This document shows positions 18,411 through 26,809 of a DNA stretch of 26,809 nucleotides, piece after piece. The notes beneath the pieces are model-generated. The model ran no database searches. It saw only the letters and a list, made by a program, of their open reading frames with translations, and had not been told where the DNA came from. Both the position numbers and the translations under genes were made by a program. Location of the stretch: NCBI GenBank assembly GCA_015680685.1, contig MNCI01000135.1, positions 146,300 to 173,108 of the forward strand. The letters are read 5' to 3'. Source of the stretch: Gnetum montanum. Lineage: Eukaryota > Streptophyta > Gnetopsida > Gnetales > Gnetaceae. The first letter of the stretch is position 1. Each line of letters starts with the position of its first letter.

Positions 18411-21400
18411 ATGAAGCTCCTTTTGTGGAATTGTAGGGGACAGAGTACACCCTATAAAAGAAATACCCTGCAATAGATCTTTCGCATTGAGGATTGTGAC
18501 ATTGTATGCCTTCAGGAAACCAAATTGTAGGTGTCGGAGGCCTTTCACCTTTAATGGGATGGCTAGAAGGTGCACCTACAGCCCTACACGGGGCGGGCGG
18601 GCTACTTGGCCATCTTGGCGTGCTTTGAAATTCTTTTAGTTGACTCATCGCAGTGGGCCTAGACTGTCCACATTTCCTCCTTGGGCTTGTGGTTGACTAA
18701 CTTCTATGGGGCCCAAAATTGGGAGTTGAGATTGCTGGAATTGGTGCGAGTGGCGTTACTATTGCCAGATTGCCATGCATGGCTTCTTGTTGGGGATTTC
18801 AACGAACAGCTCCACTCTTGGGAAAAATTTGGTGCTGGTTGTTGCCCCCCTTGAGCCCAAGAGTTTCAAAATTTCTTGTTGTCTTACTCTCTAGTAGACC
18901 TAGAGATCGAAAATTGCCAATTCACTTGGAGCAATAGGTGGAAGGGAGTCGATTGCGTTCTTTCTAGAATTGACCGTGTTTGCATTAGCTTGGACCTCCT
19001 TATGAGATTGGATGCGTGGGTCACGGGATAGGAGCAGGTTTCCTCGGATCACTGATCGCTCACTTGCTATATTGGACCTTCGAGGAAACGGGCCCCTCAG
19101 TCATTTCGGTTTGAGGCTGCTTGGTTGCTCAAGCCTTGGTTATGCCCATTGGTGGAGGACATTTGGGTGGACTATTGACCAGGCTAGGGAGATCCTAGGA
19201 ACTTTCTTTGGGAGGGGCTCCTCCATTTGAAGTGGGCTATTAGATCCATACCTGTGGAGGAGAAGTTCTCATTTCGGATGGGCCGCACAACCCTTCAGTC
19301 TAGCTTGGCCCAAGTGCAATACTGATAAGAAGTTGGGGAGGACTTGCATGATGAGGAGTAGGACATTTTGATGCAATTGCATGTGCTTGACTTAGAGGAA
19401 GAAATCTACTGGAAGCAAAGATTGTGGGTCATGTGGCTCAGGGAGTGAGATAGGGAAACAAAATTCTTTTTTGCCACGACTAAATCCCATGGGTGGAGTC
19501 AACGACACGTGTTGAAGATTGAAATGGGGGACTTGGTGGACGATCTGAGGGACGTTGCCTGTGAGTTGACAATGTACTGGGGAGCAATTTGGGCAAAACG
19601 GCCTACATTGCCTATGTCGGTGCAGGTTTTGTGGGTACTGGGAGAAGAAAACAATGCTCGATTGTTGACCCCCTTTATCTGGCAGGAGCTGAAAGTGACT
19701 ATTGGGGCTATGCCTGGAGGGAAGGCCCCTGGGCCGAATGGTTGGAGTCTAGAATTCTCCAAGGTATTTTTTGATATTGTGGGACCCAGCATTCTTGATG
19801 CCTTTAATCTAATGTTGACCAAGAGGTAGGTCCGCCGTGAGATTAACTACTCCTGAATTGTATGCATTCCTAAGCATATGGATGCCTCCTCTCCGGCCCA
19901 CTTTCAACCCATAGGGGTTTGCAACGTGTTGGTCTGCAATTTCTCTAAGTTGCTTGTGTAAAGGTTGGTCCCAATCATGCCCAAACTTGTAGGGGATAAC
20001 CAAATGGGTTTCGTTTAGGGATGGACCTTGCAAGACCAGGTGTTCCTCATGCAGGAACTCCTTCACTCCCTGCGCCTCTCAAAATTCCATGGGTTGTGTC
20101 TCAAATTAGACATTGCAAAGGCATATGATACGATCAGTTGGGAGGCGCTTACCGAAATTATGAGGCAGAAAGGATTTAATCCAGAATTCATTAAACTATG
20201 TATTCACTTGCAATATTCGGTTGTGTTCTCCTTCGATGTGGGGGGGGGGGGGGGGGGTGGCTGTGGGGACTCTCATCTCTCAGAAGGGGATTACGGTAGG
20301 GGGACCCTCTCTCAACTTTGCTCTTTATCATTAATATGGATATTTTGAGATACTATTGCAAGGCTGTAGGAGTGGGGGGCTTGAAAATCGTTGGGATGGA
20401 GTGTTTGGTTGAACACTATGTAGATGACATGATGCTGATCAGTTTGGCGGGGGTCCCACAAGCACAAGGCATTAACTAGGTGCTTACATGGATGGCTGAT
20501 GAAGTCGGTTGGGTGATAAACTATGAGAAGTCGTCAGTACACCTCCTCAACGTTGACGCATAGGTGAGGAGTCGGGTTATGCAAATTCGGGGAGTTCCTT
20601 CTGGAATGCTCCAGGATTCCTACCTGGGTGTTCCGCTTTTTAATTGGGGATGTTGTGTGGCTTGGGGGGGGGGGGGGGGGGGGGGGATGGTTTTGGAAAA
20701 GATTGAGAATCGAATAGGAAAGTGGGCGAACTGTTTCCTTACTTGGAAAGGGTGGCTAGTGCTGGCATCGAGGGTGCTAGTAGCAATTGCACGTTTTGTG
20801 GTTGTGGTTGCTGCCCCCCTACGGACCGTGATCTAGGCTATTGACATGCACGTGCAAAATTTTGTGTGGTCGGGAGGTAGAGGGGGGTGCAAATTGCACT
20901 TGGCCAATTGGGATTGGATTGCGTGCCCTTGGGCAGCAGGAGGTCTGGGGGTCCCTAAATTTGAGGATGAAATGACACTTGGTTAGCAACGCTTGCTAAT
21001 TAGATTCACTCGCCAGGATGAGGAGACAACATAGTGGATACAAATAATGAATGGCAAGTATGTTTGATGGCAAGTGTGGGTGCATGACTCAAGGCTGTGG
21101 TGGACACTTTGCGCCCATGCACAACAAATGCAGTTGCGGGGGTGGTTGAATTGTGAGCCGCATTGACTACTTTTTGCCATGTACGTGCTGGTACCTGGTT
21201 GGATTCAAATATGGTAGGGGCATTTGCCTAAAAAAATTAAAGTCTTCTTATGACTTCTTGAAAGCAACACCCTGTCAGTTTGGATGAATTTAAGGAGGCG
21301 TGACTTCGACATCGACACCACCTACCTGTTCTGCGGGAATGAGCCTGAGACTATCCTGCATTTCACCTTTCAATGTATCTACATGTGTGCCACGTGGCAT

Positions 21401-21616
21401 GTGACGGGTTGGCCTCCTCCTTTGATGCTCTCGGGAAACTCCAAGGTGACTTTACTTTTGTGGGAAGCTTGGAAAACCAGAAATCATAAAGTCTTCCAAC
21501 AACATTGTTTGCCCTCCCTTGTGCAGGTTGCTTCACAAGCTGCAAGAGCATGGGAGGAAATTGTGGCGGCGATTGGGGTTACGCTGACCTATGAGCCTGA
21601 CTACGCAATGTTCTAG
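18411..21616 (+). pseudogene. LINE ORF2 of copy B: endonuclease, reverse transcriptase, zinc finger
   Basis: ORF2 encodes the enzyme that nicks target DNA and copies element RNA into it. From ATG 18411 one frame, broken by stops, reads through the apurinic-type endonuclease: L-L-W-N-C-R-G, C-L-Q-E-T-K (Glu codon 18516), L-V-G-D-F-N-E (Asp codon 18795) and S-S-D-H (19041-19052). The RT N-terminal motif is G-K-A-P-G-P-N-G (about 19720-19742; N where D is usual). Then come N-Q-M-G-F-V and L-K-L-D-I-A-K-A-Y-D (motif A, Asp codon 20109). A run of 18 G at 20240-20257 shifts the frame. The catalytic Y-V-D-D lies at 20417-20428 in another frame, followed by Y-E-K-S-S and L-G-V-P-L-F. A second run of 23 G is at 20664-20686. 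The zinc-finger part (21284-21616) keeps F-C-G-N-E, a His and a Cys, but one Cys position reads Tyr. The C-terminal W-E-A-W-K-T-R-N-H-K-V-F-Q is typical of plant L1. Confidence 0.85.
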
Positions 21617-22960
21617 GCAAACACTGAGCTCTGGGGGATGGTGGAACGTTGTGGATGGGACCATATCTTGCTGTAGCTGGTGGGTGACCTGGCCCTCCTG
21701 GATTATGCCTTTTTTACTAATTGGCAGGATAATCGGACATTTTTCAGGGTGTCAAAATCACCCTTATAGAAACAACGATTGCTAGGTATCTGGGGGCCTA
21801 GGAAGAGGGTGAAATCACTTTGCCCACCACCCGAGGCCTATAAGACGCTGATATGTTCTTCATGGAGTTGGTGCCACACACACAGAGTTAGCATGTGCCC
21901 AAGTCTGCTCTGCCACCTATTTGGGCTTGAGCTATTGAGCTGGTGGACTGGTTGTTTGTCCATTCTAGCAACGGGTCCAAACTCTAGGGCATGCACTTTG
22001 CGCCTTTCAAATGTCTGGAATTGGGAACTAGGGTTAACTTGCCTTGTTTTTTTTGGCTATCTTGCAACAGCAAAAGAGAGGATGCCACTTGGGGCTTATT
22101 TTGGCCCTCTAGCGAGGGGCGTCTAGGGTGCAGTTGGGGTTGGTGCTGTTTGGGCCCTCGAGGTCGTCTTGGTCATAGGTGGGTTTGTTCGGTCCCTTTG
22201 GGTCCTCTTGGTTGGGGGCCATGCCTATGGTGGTTTACTTGTGGAACCAATTGTTTCAAACCCTATGGCGGTGGCGAACGCTTTTTTGTGGGTGGAGGCT
22301 AGATGTGATGTGTTGTGGGAGGAGGAGCTCCACCGTGTGGTGGAGGAGGCGGCAGTTGCTACCCGAGCCGATGAAAGACGAGATTGGGAAGCCAAATGGG
22401 AGGACACCTTGGCTCAAGCACAGGCGAGCCTCGAAACCCGATTCTAGGAGTGGTAGTAGGAGCAGGAGCTGCTTCGGCAGCAAACCTTGATGGTAGAGGC
22501 GGCTCAGGCCAGGCTTGTAGATGAGCTTCGTGCCTAGATTCGGGAGGAGTTGCTGCAGGAGGAGGCGGTCTGTAGAGAGCATGAGAGGGTGTAACGGGTG
22601 CAGCAAGATCGAGAGCAGGAAGAGAAGCAGCAAAGACAGAGGCAGTTGGACTAAGTGCACGAATAGAGCGCACAATAATGGCTTAGGGAGGGGAGATGCC
22701 CGTATGTTGTGTTGGGCATAAGTTGTGATTGCTCGTGGGGGGTGCTCCAGTGGCAGATACGTCGCACATTTGCATGCTTCCACCCGGATGGGGGGACGTC
22801 GGTTGAGGAGTAGAGTTGTTGGGAGGTGGCTATGTAGGAAATTCAGTAGGTCGCCAGTTTTGTGGATTCTGAATTGCATCATAATACATTGGATATACTC
22901 CATGCTCTCGAGTGACCGCACTGTGCGTGTAATAGGCTGCCCGCACACTTGTAATCCCCT
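21590..22960 (+). pseudogene. 3' coding module of LINE copy B
   Basis: The frame of the ORF2 end runs on past a TAG into a new region: T-Y-E-P-D-Y-A-M-F (21587-21613), E-L-W-G-M-V-E-R-C-G-W-D-H-I-L-L (about 21627-21674) and L-L-D-Y-A. In another frame follows E-L-V-D-W-L-F-V (about 21935), then M-H-F-A-P-F-K-C-L-E-L-G and V-N-L-P-C-F-F (21991-22056). From 22169 a third frame continues to about 22960. It holds a Glu/Arg/Gln-rich coiled coil (22310-22650, with E-E-E-L-H-R-V-V-E-E-A near its start), then R-C-P-Y-V-V-L-G-I-S-C (22694-22726), and finally E-L-H-H-N-T-L-D-I-L-H-A-L-E (about 22869-22910). Four or more stops interrupt this. It lies on the element's sense strand between the normal ORF2 end and the A-rich tail. 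Copy A carries the same blocks. Function is unknown. Confidence 0.6.
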
Positions 22961-23249
22961 TCTTGTCCACTGGGCTGCTGTTTCACTATCTCTAGATGGC
23001 TGTTTTGGCTGTGTTTTTGTGTTGTGGGTCTGCATTGTGAGCCCCTGGTGTCTGAATTCAGGTGCACCCCCACCCCCCACACCCTCCTCCCCTGTTGTCT
23101 TGGTGAACCACCCCTTAGGGTACCTCCCCCTCAGCGTGGGTGTTTTCCATGTTGGCTGCCTCTGGTGATGCGTTTCCTGTAACTTTACTTTTTTCTTTGG
23201 TAATTTAATTTAAAACCCAAACATTCTCTCAAAATAAAAATAAAAATTG

Positions 23250-23375
23250 GCAATAACATACATGCTTACCATGCCCTCAGGTGGCATGTGTCTCAGCATA
23301 GTCCCCATAGATCAGACTTGTCACTTACACAACCACAAGCCAGATGCCCTAACCAAGTGAACTATGCTCACCTTC
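23250..23375 (-). mobile_element. Second tRNA-derived SINE, degenerate
   Basis: On the minus strand the sequence starts GGTGAGCATAGTTCACTTGG and continues TTAGGGCATCTGGCTTGTGG. This is very like the 5' half of a tRNA (D-arm with box A TAGTTCACTTGG, plus 23350-23361). The box B position (about 23308-23318, minus AGTCTGATCTA) is degenerate. The element runs leftward on the plus map to the A-rich tail of LINE copy B at 23247 and ends about 215 bp upstream of exon 3. The lack of a matching 3' half makes a working tRNA gene unlikely. Confidence 0.55.
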
Positions 23376-23592
23376 ATAACTGCACTTTTTTCCTTTTTGT
23401 TTATTTGTTTATAAAAATCTTTCCAAGCTGGAAATATCTATAATGGATAATTAGGCTATGCTAAATGTGAACATATGAGAGTTACAGTAATTCCAAAATT
23501 TCTGTATTTTAAATTTATCTTTCTTTAATTCTTAAGTTCACCTTTACTTGTTTCTATTTAGAATATTAAATTATCCTGAAAGTTGGTAACAG

Positions 23593-23776
23593 TGTCAAAC
23601 AGAAAGGGGTGCTGCGATTTATTCGTTCGTTAGCAGGAATATTAATTATTGTAACAATAGTAGCAACCATCGTGACTGTAGTCGGTGGAGGCCCAACAGC
23701 TCTGATAGCTGCCATTTCTAAATCAGGATTCACTGCAGCTTTCACGTTGATATTTGTTTCTGAAATAGGAGATAAG
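23593..23776 (+). CDS. PAM71-HL: PAM71-HL/CMT1-like chloroplast Mn transporter, exon 3 (first UPF0016 signature)
   Basis: This exon identifies the gene. Its 61 codons give V-K-Q-K-G-V-L-R-F-I-R-S-L-A (residues 121-134), a hydrophobic helix (about 135-151), G-G-G-P-T-A-L-I-A-A-I, then S-K-S-G-F-T-A-A-F-T-L-I-F-V-S (162-176) and E-I-G-D-K (177-181). E-x-G-D-K is the first metal-binding signature of the UPF0016/GDT1 family, whose plant chloroplast members carry Mn2+ across the envelope (PAM71-HL/CMT1) or thylakoid (PAM71). The S-E-I-G-D-K form and the preceding residues fit the envelope member better, from memory. The donor GTGAGT at 23777 is strong and falls right after K, in phase 0. The acceptor is set at AG 23591-23592 because only that site keeps phase with exon 2 and avoids an in-frame TAA at 23567. 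The second signature and remaining helices lie beyond the window. Confidence 0.8.
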
Positions 23777-26185
23777 GTGAGTGTTCTTTTATTTTTCACT
23801 CATTTATTTCTTTGCCTTTTTTAACTTTGAATTGCTGGTGATCTGATCTAGCAGTTGCTCATATTTTTGGTTGCAATAACATCTGCTAGATTTCTACTGA
23901 AATATTTTGTTCGAGTTTCTATGCAATTTGACATATATTTTATTGTTAATCTAATGATTATAAATAAAATAATATGTTCACCAGTTATTAAAAAAGGAAA
24001 AAAAAGGTTGAATGAATTTTATGCATGAAATAGTTATATCAATGTGGTTTAGCTTGTGACAGTTTCAATCCTAATGGGTGGTTAGGCTAAGAATAAAGAA
24101 ACTCGGTAAAATCAAGCTGAAACTGAATTCTGTCCAGGGGATTTCTAGGGTGCCCATGTGGATATGATACAAAGCTTCAGTTTTGTATTCATGTTTTAAC
24201 ATGTGAAGAAGTTGTGATGCTCTTCAAAGCTCCATTGCACATATAGTCTGAGTGGAAAATAAATTTTTGGACTTTGCCTTAGCGTTACAGTGGGTTTAGT
24301 GTACATTGGCTAACATTAAATTCTAACTTTGAATCCTAGCCTGATGGATCGTGGCAGTGCAAAATAAACAGTATGCCATCTGAGGGCATGTCATAAATAT
24401 AATTTCAGGTAGCAGGAGGTAGGCATCTAACTGTAGAACATAATACACTGCAACTATCAAAACCAAAGAGACCCCTAATTCATTGGATGATGATAATATT
24501 CTAGAACAATATCTGTAGGACCTACTTCAAGCAACCTCTGACTGTCTTGAAAACTTGATCTTTACTAATGTCAGCTGTTAAGTTTTTCATCTTAAGCTAC
24601 GTGGATACAACTAAACCACTGACGTTTTTATGGGATGGTAATATTCATACAGGTTGATCAAAGTACCTATTGAACACACTGTCGTACTAATATAAGAGAA
24701 TACATAGCTAACTTTTGTCAAAGACAAGTTTATAGCTAAAAGCGTTTTGAAGCAATGCAACTTGCATCTATTTATTTATTTTAGTAACAAAGAAGATCCC
24801 AAAGTAGTTGCATTTCATAATCAAGTTTATTTTGCAACCTTGATACATATTTGACTTTGATTTAATCTTACACTTTCTCTAAGATTTTACGTCACACGAA
24901 TCAACTTTAGAATACATTAAGAAAAAAATCACTGGCATGAATTCATTGTCAAACTGCATTCTACGTATCGGGCATGAAAGAAACAATGGAAATCACCCAG
25001 TCATAATATAGAGACACGTATTTTTTTAATAATTTCTTCCATAAGGTCCAGAAATGCTGCATGCTCAACACAGGACACCAAACAAATACGTCATACAACT
25101 ACATGTGAGATTAGGCGATATAATTATCATTTATGTGAGTTCGTGTTGTTTTTTTTAAAAGGAAAACAGGGCAAATGTTTACGATCATGGTGCTTTGCTT
25201 AGATGCATTTTTACAACCCTTTGAAAATATATATGCTCATAGATAGAAGGAATTTAGAAAAGATTACCGTAATACTAATTGAAATAGAATCTAACGATTA
25301 TCAAGTTGCTTCTAGAAATACTGTAATACCAATTATAACGCAAAATGTTGACTACTTGAAACGTGCACTAATGTACCTTTTGCTATTTTATCAAGAATTA
25401 CTTAAAGCAGAATTCATAAATCAGTTCCTTGACCATATAATATAATTACTGAAACTATGACGTAGCTATCCCATACATTAAAAATTGAAACAAACTGAGT
25501 ATTCTTTACGATCTAGTCAAAAGAAATAGCTGAAACATCGATAAGTACCTTTGTTTGCTGGGCTGGATGATTACCTGATTGCAATGCAATTATAACTTCA
25601 ACAAAACTTTTGTCTTATAAACTAGGTGATGTGACGCTAAGTAAATGAGATTAGAAAATATAAAACTTCTTTTGTCCAAGGTGTTGGAATGAGTGCAGTG
25701 CATAGGATGAGGAGGAATGAAAGCTTTGTGGTTGAAATTAAGAAATACTTGTGAGATTGTGAAATTTTGTGAGATCATGTGAAATGTACTATGAAATCAG
25801 AGAAATTGAGAAATTGAACTGTGAAAATCAAATCATTGGGAAATTCATTGTGAAAAATTAAAACTGGAAAAAACTTGAAAAATAGGAGAACTGCTAACTT
25901 CTTCCAGTATTTCAGAAAAATCATTACAACAGGCTCTTAGCATAATAAGGCAGCTCTTCTAACTGCTTCTATAAGGAAAGGAAAAACAAACTCAACTTGG
26001 AGTTAAACTCAACATGACTGAGTTAAACTCATTGTAACTGACCACTAACTACTAGAAAGAATTTATTTTTATAAAAAAAATCTTACATAACAAAAAATTC
26101 TTTTATAATTAAAAAGGTTACTAACCCAAATAACGTTTTTTAAAAATTATTCAAAGTAAGAGAAAATAATTTCTACACCACATAG
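23777..26185 (+). other. Intron 3, 5' part: no gene seen
   Basis: AT-rich DNA with only short ORFs (80 codons or fewer) and no recognisable domain. The next exon should begin with the residues following E-I-G-D-K (usually T-F-F-I-A-A-L); I could not find it in any frame before 26185. A stretch at about 25740-25880 is a loose repeat of gaaatt/gtgaaa. Confidence 0.5.
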
Positions 26186-26809
26186 TATGGGCCGTGGTTT
26201 TATGGGACACGAGGTCTGGCCCTGACCCCGTGGCATCCAGGGGCCCATCGTGAGGCCGATTTGTTTACCCGAGCCCCGGTTTGGGTGCGGGTTTCCAGGA
26301 TTCCTTGGGAACTCTGGAATCTGGATTTCCTACAAAAAATTGTGGGTTTCTTCGGTGCGTTCATCGCCTTTGACCGTGTAACGTAGTCGATGGAGTGTAT
26401 GGGTTTCGCCTAGTTCTGCGTGTGGCGCCGACTGGCGGAGAAAGACCTCATTCGGGAGGTTGTCTTGGAACTCCCCAGTGGGGAGGAAAAACTCTAGGTT
26501 GCGTTCGAAAACCTGGATGATGCACTAGGGCCCAATCGCAGAGCTTCAGCCCAGGAGCAGAGGACAACCGGCTATGCGTGTTGCAGGAAACCCGGACACT
26601 AGGAGGCGGCTTGTCGGGTGCAAAAAGCGAGGCCTCCTCGACCAAGAGCCCAAGCCAGGCAATTGTTCGAGGTGGGGCGCCTGGGTCACAATGGGCAGCA
26701 AGGGCTAGATGCACCCCCCCTCTAACAAGCTGCCTTCCCAGAGTGCCCCCCAGAAAATGCCACCTCCTGCCCCCCACCCTTGCTCCCCCTCCCCACCCCA
26801 CCCACCCAC
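26186..26809 (+). pseudogene. LINE ORF1 fragment (DUF4283-like and zinc knuckle), runs off the edge
   Basis: A sharp change to GC-rich DNA at about 26186 begins a plus-strand frame broken by TAG stops. It encodes L-A-L-T-P-W-H-P-G-A-H-R-E-A-D-L-F and A-P-V-W-V-R-V-S-R-I-P-W-E-L-W (about 26220-26315). Then come F-L-Q-K-I-V-G-F-F-G-A-F-I-A-F-D-R-V-T (26318-26383) and a zinc-knuckle remnant G-Y-A-C-C-R-K-P-G-H followed by E-A-A-C (about 26570-26616; one Cys position reads Tyr). These are the parts of plant L1 ORF1, an RNA-binding protein. The N terminus is missing, so this copy is 5' truncated. From 26717 the sequence is C-rich. It may be a third copy of the A/B family or another L1, because those copies lack ORF1 for comparison. 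Confidence 0.75.

Larger units (their letters stand above)
18105..23247 (+). mobile_element. L1-type LINE copy B, near full length for ORF2
   Basis: A GC-rich island of about 5.1 kb in AT-rich intron. It contains, in order, a short stretch before ORF2 (18105-18410), ORF2 with endonuclease, RT and zinc-finger parts (18411-21616), and an extra coding module (about 21590-22960). A C-rich non-coding part (about 23060-23130) and an A-rich tail (tctctcaaaataaaaataaa at 23225-23244) complete it. The tail matches the end of copy A. It lies in the sense direction of the host intron. ORF1 appears to be missing or reduced to a remnant, so it is 5' truncated. A long target duplication like that of copy A was not found; only attggc is shared between the two flanks. 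Stop codons are abundant, so it is inactive. Confidence 0.82.

Noticed and set aside
18361-18648. Minus-strand ORFs over 18185-18648
   Set aside because: They are shadows of the LINE copy B endonuclease region, which reads on the plus strand in frame with three catalytic motifs.
22256-23080. 274-codon open frame on the minus strand
   Set aside because: It is antisense to the 3' module of LINE copy B. The plus strand has matching blocks in copy A, and the minus frame is a Leu/Pro-rich shadow of the Glu/Gln-rich coiled coil.
23777-23824. Continuation of exon 3 frame past 23776
   Set aside because: The family continues after E-I-G-D-K with T-F-F-type residues; here a consensus donor GTGAGT follows and the read-through is unrelated hydrophobic sequence.
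1-26809. CRISPR arrays, bacterial operons, phage or plasmid genes
   Set aside because: No spaced direct-repeat array, ribosome-binding-site-linked gene clusters or prokaryotic protein families were seen; splice sites and plant retroelements show a plant nuclear origin.

Overview
The window looks like nuclear DNA of a seed plant, most likely a gymnosperm. That guess rests on very long introns filled with old, decayed retroelements, a mostly AT-rich background with GC-rich element islands, and plant LINE, RTE, Ty1/copia and Ty3/gypsy proteins. There is no bacterial gene organisation and no CRISPR array.

One host gene can be supported, on the + strand. It is the 5' half of a chloroplast UPF0016/GDT1-family manganese transporter of the PAM71 / PAM71-HL (CMT1) type. 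Three exons fit together in phase: 3131-3329 (start codon and transit peptide), 16998-17157 (stromal linker) and 23593-23776 (a membrane segment and the family signature E-I-G-D-K at the exon end). They give 181 codons without a stop. The later exons are not in the window, so the gene runs off the right side. Its introns are about 13.7 kb and 6.4 kb.

Layout. 1-1776: 5' end of a minus-strand Ty3/gypsy element with an open gag, a tRNA-Asp-type primer site and an 838-bp LTR. 1777-3130: upstream region of the transporter gene. 3330-16997 (intron 1): a minus-strand LINE fragment (5973-6946), a related gypsy LTR (6947-7812), decayed coiled-coil coding sequence (about 8060-9000), an LTR fragment (9514-9747), a tRNA-derived SINE (about 9840-9960), an RTE fragment (about 9990-10690), and a Ty1/copia pol region (about 10725-14935) split by a 2.6-kb minus-strand L1-type LINE ('copy A', 10863-13464) with 18-bp target-site duplications. 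17158-23592 (intron 2): a plus-strand, nearly 5-kb LINE of the same family ('copy B', about 18105-23247), followed by a second tRNA-derived SINE. 23777-26185 (intron 3) is AT-rich and largely featureless. 26186-26809 is a LINE ORF1 fragment running off the edge.

The most interesting observation is that copies A and B, in opposite orientation and at different sites, both carry about 1.7 kb of extra coding sequence after the normal end of LINE ORF2. It holds a globular domain, a Glu/Gln-rich coiled coil and a Cys/His region starting R-C-P-Y. In both copies it ends at the same A-rich 3' terminus. This suggests a LINE family with an unusual 3' coding module. All retroelement genes here are broken except the partial gypsy gag.
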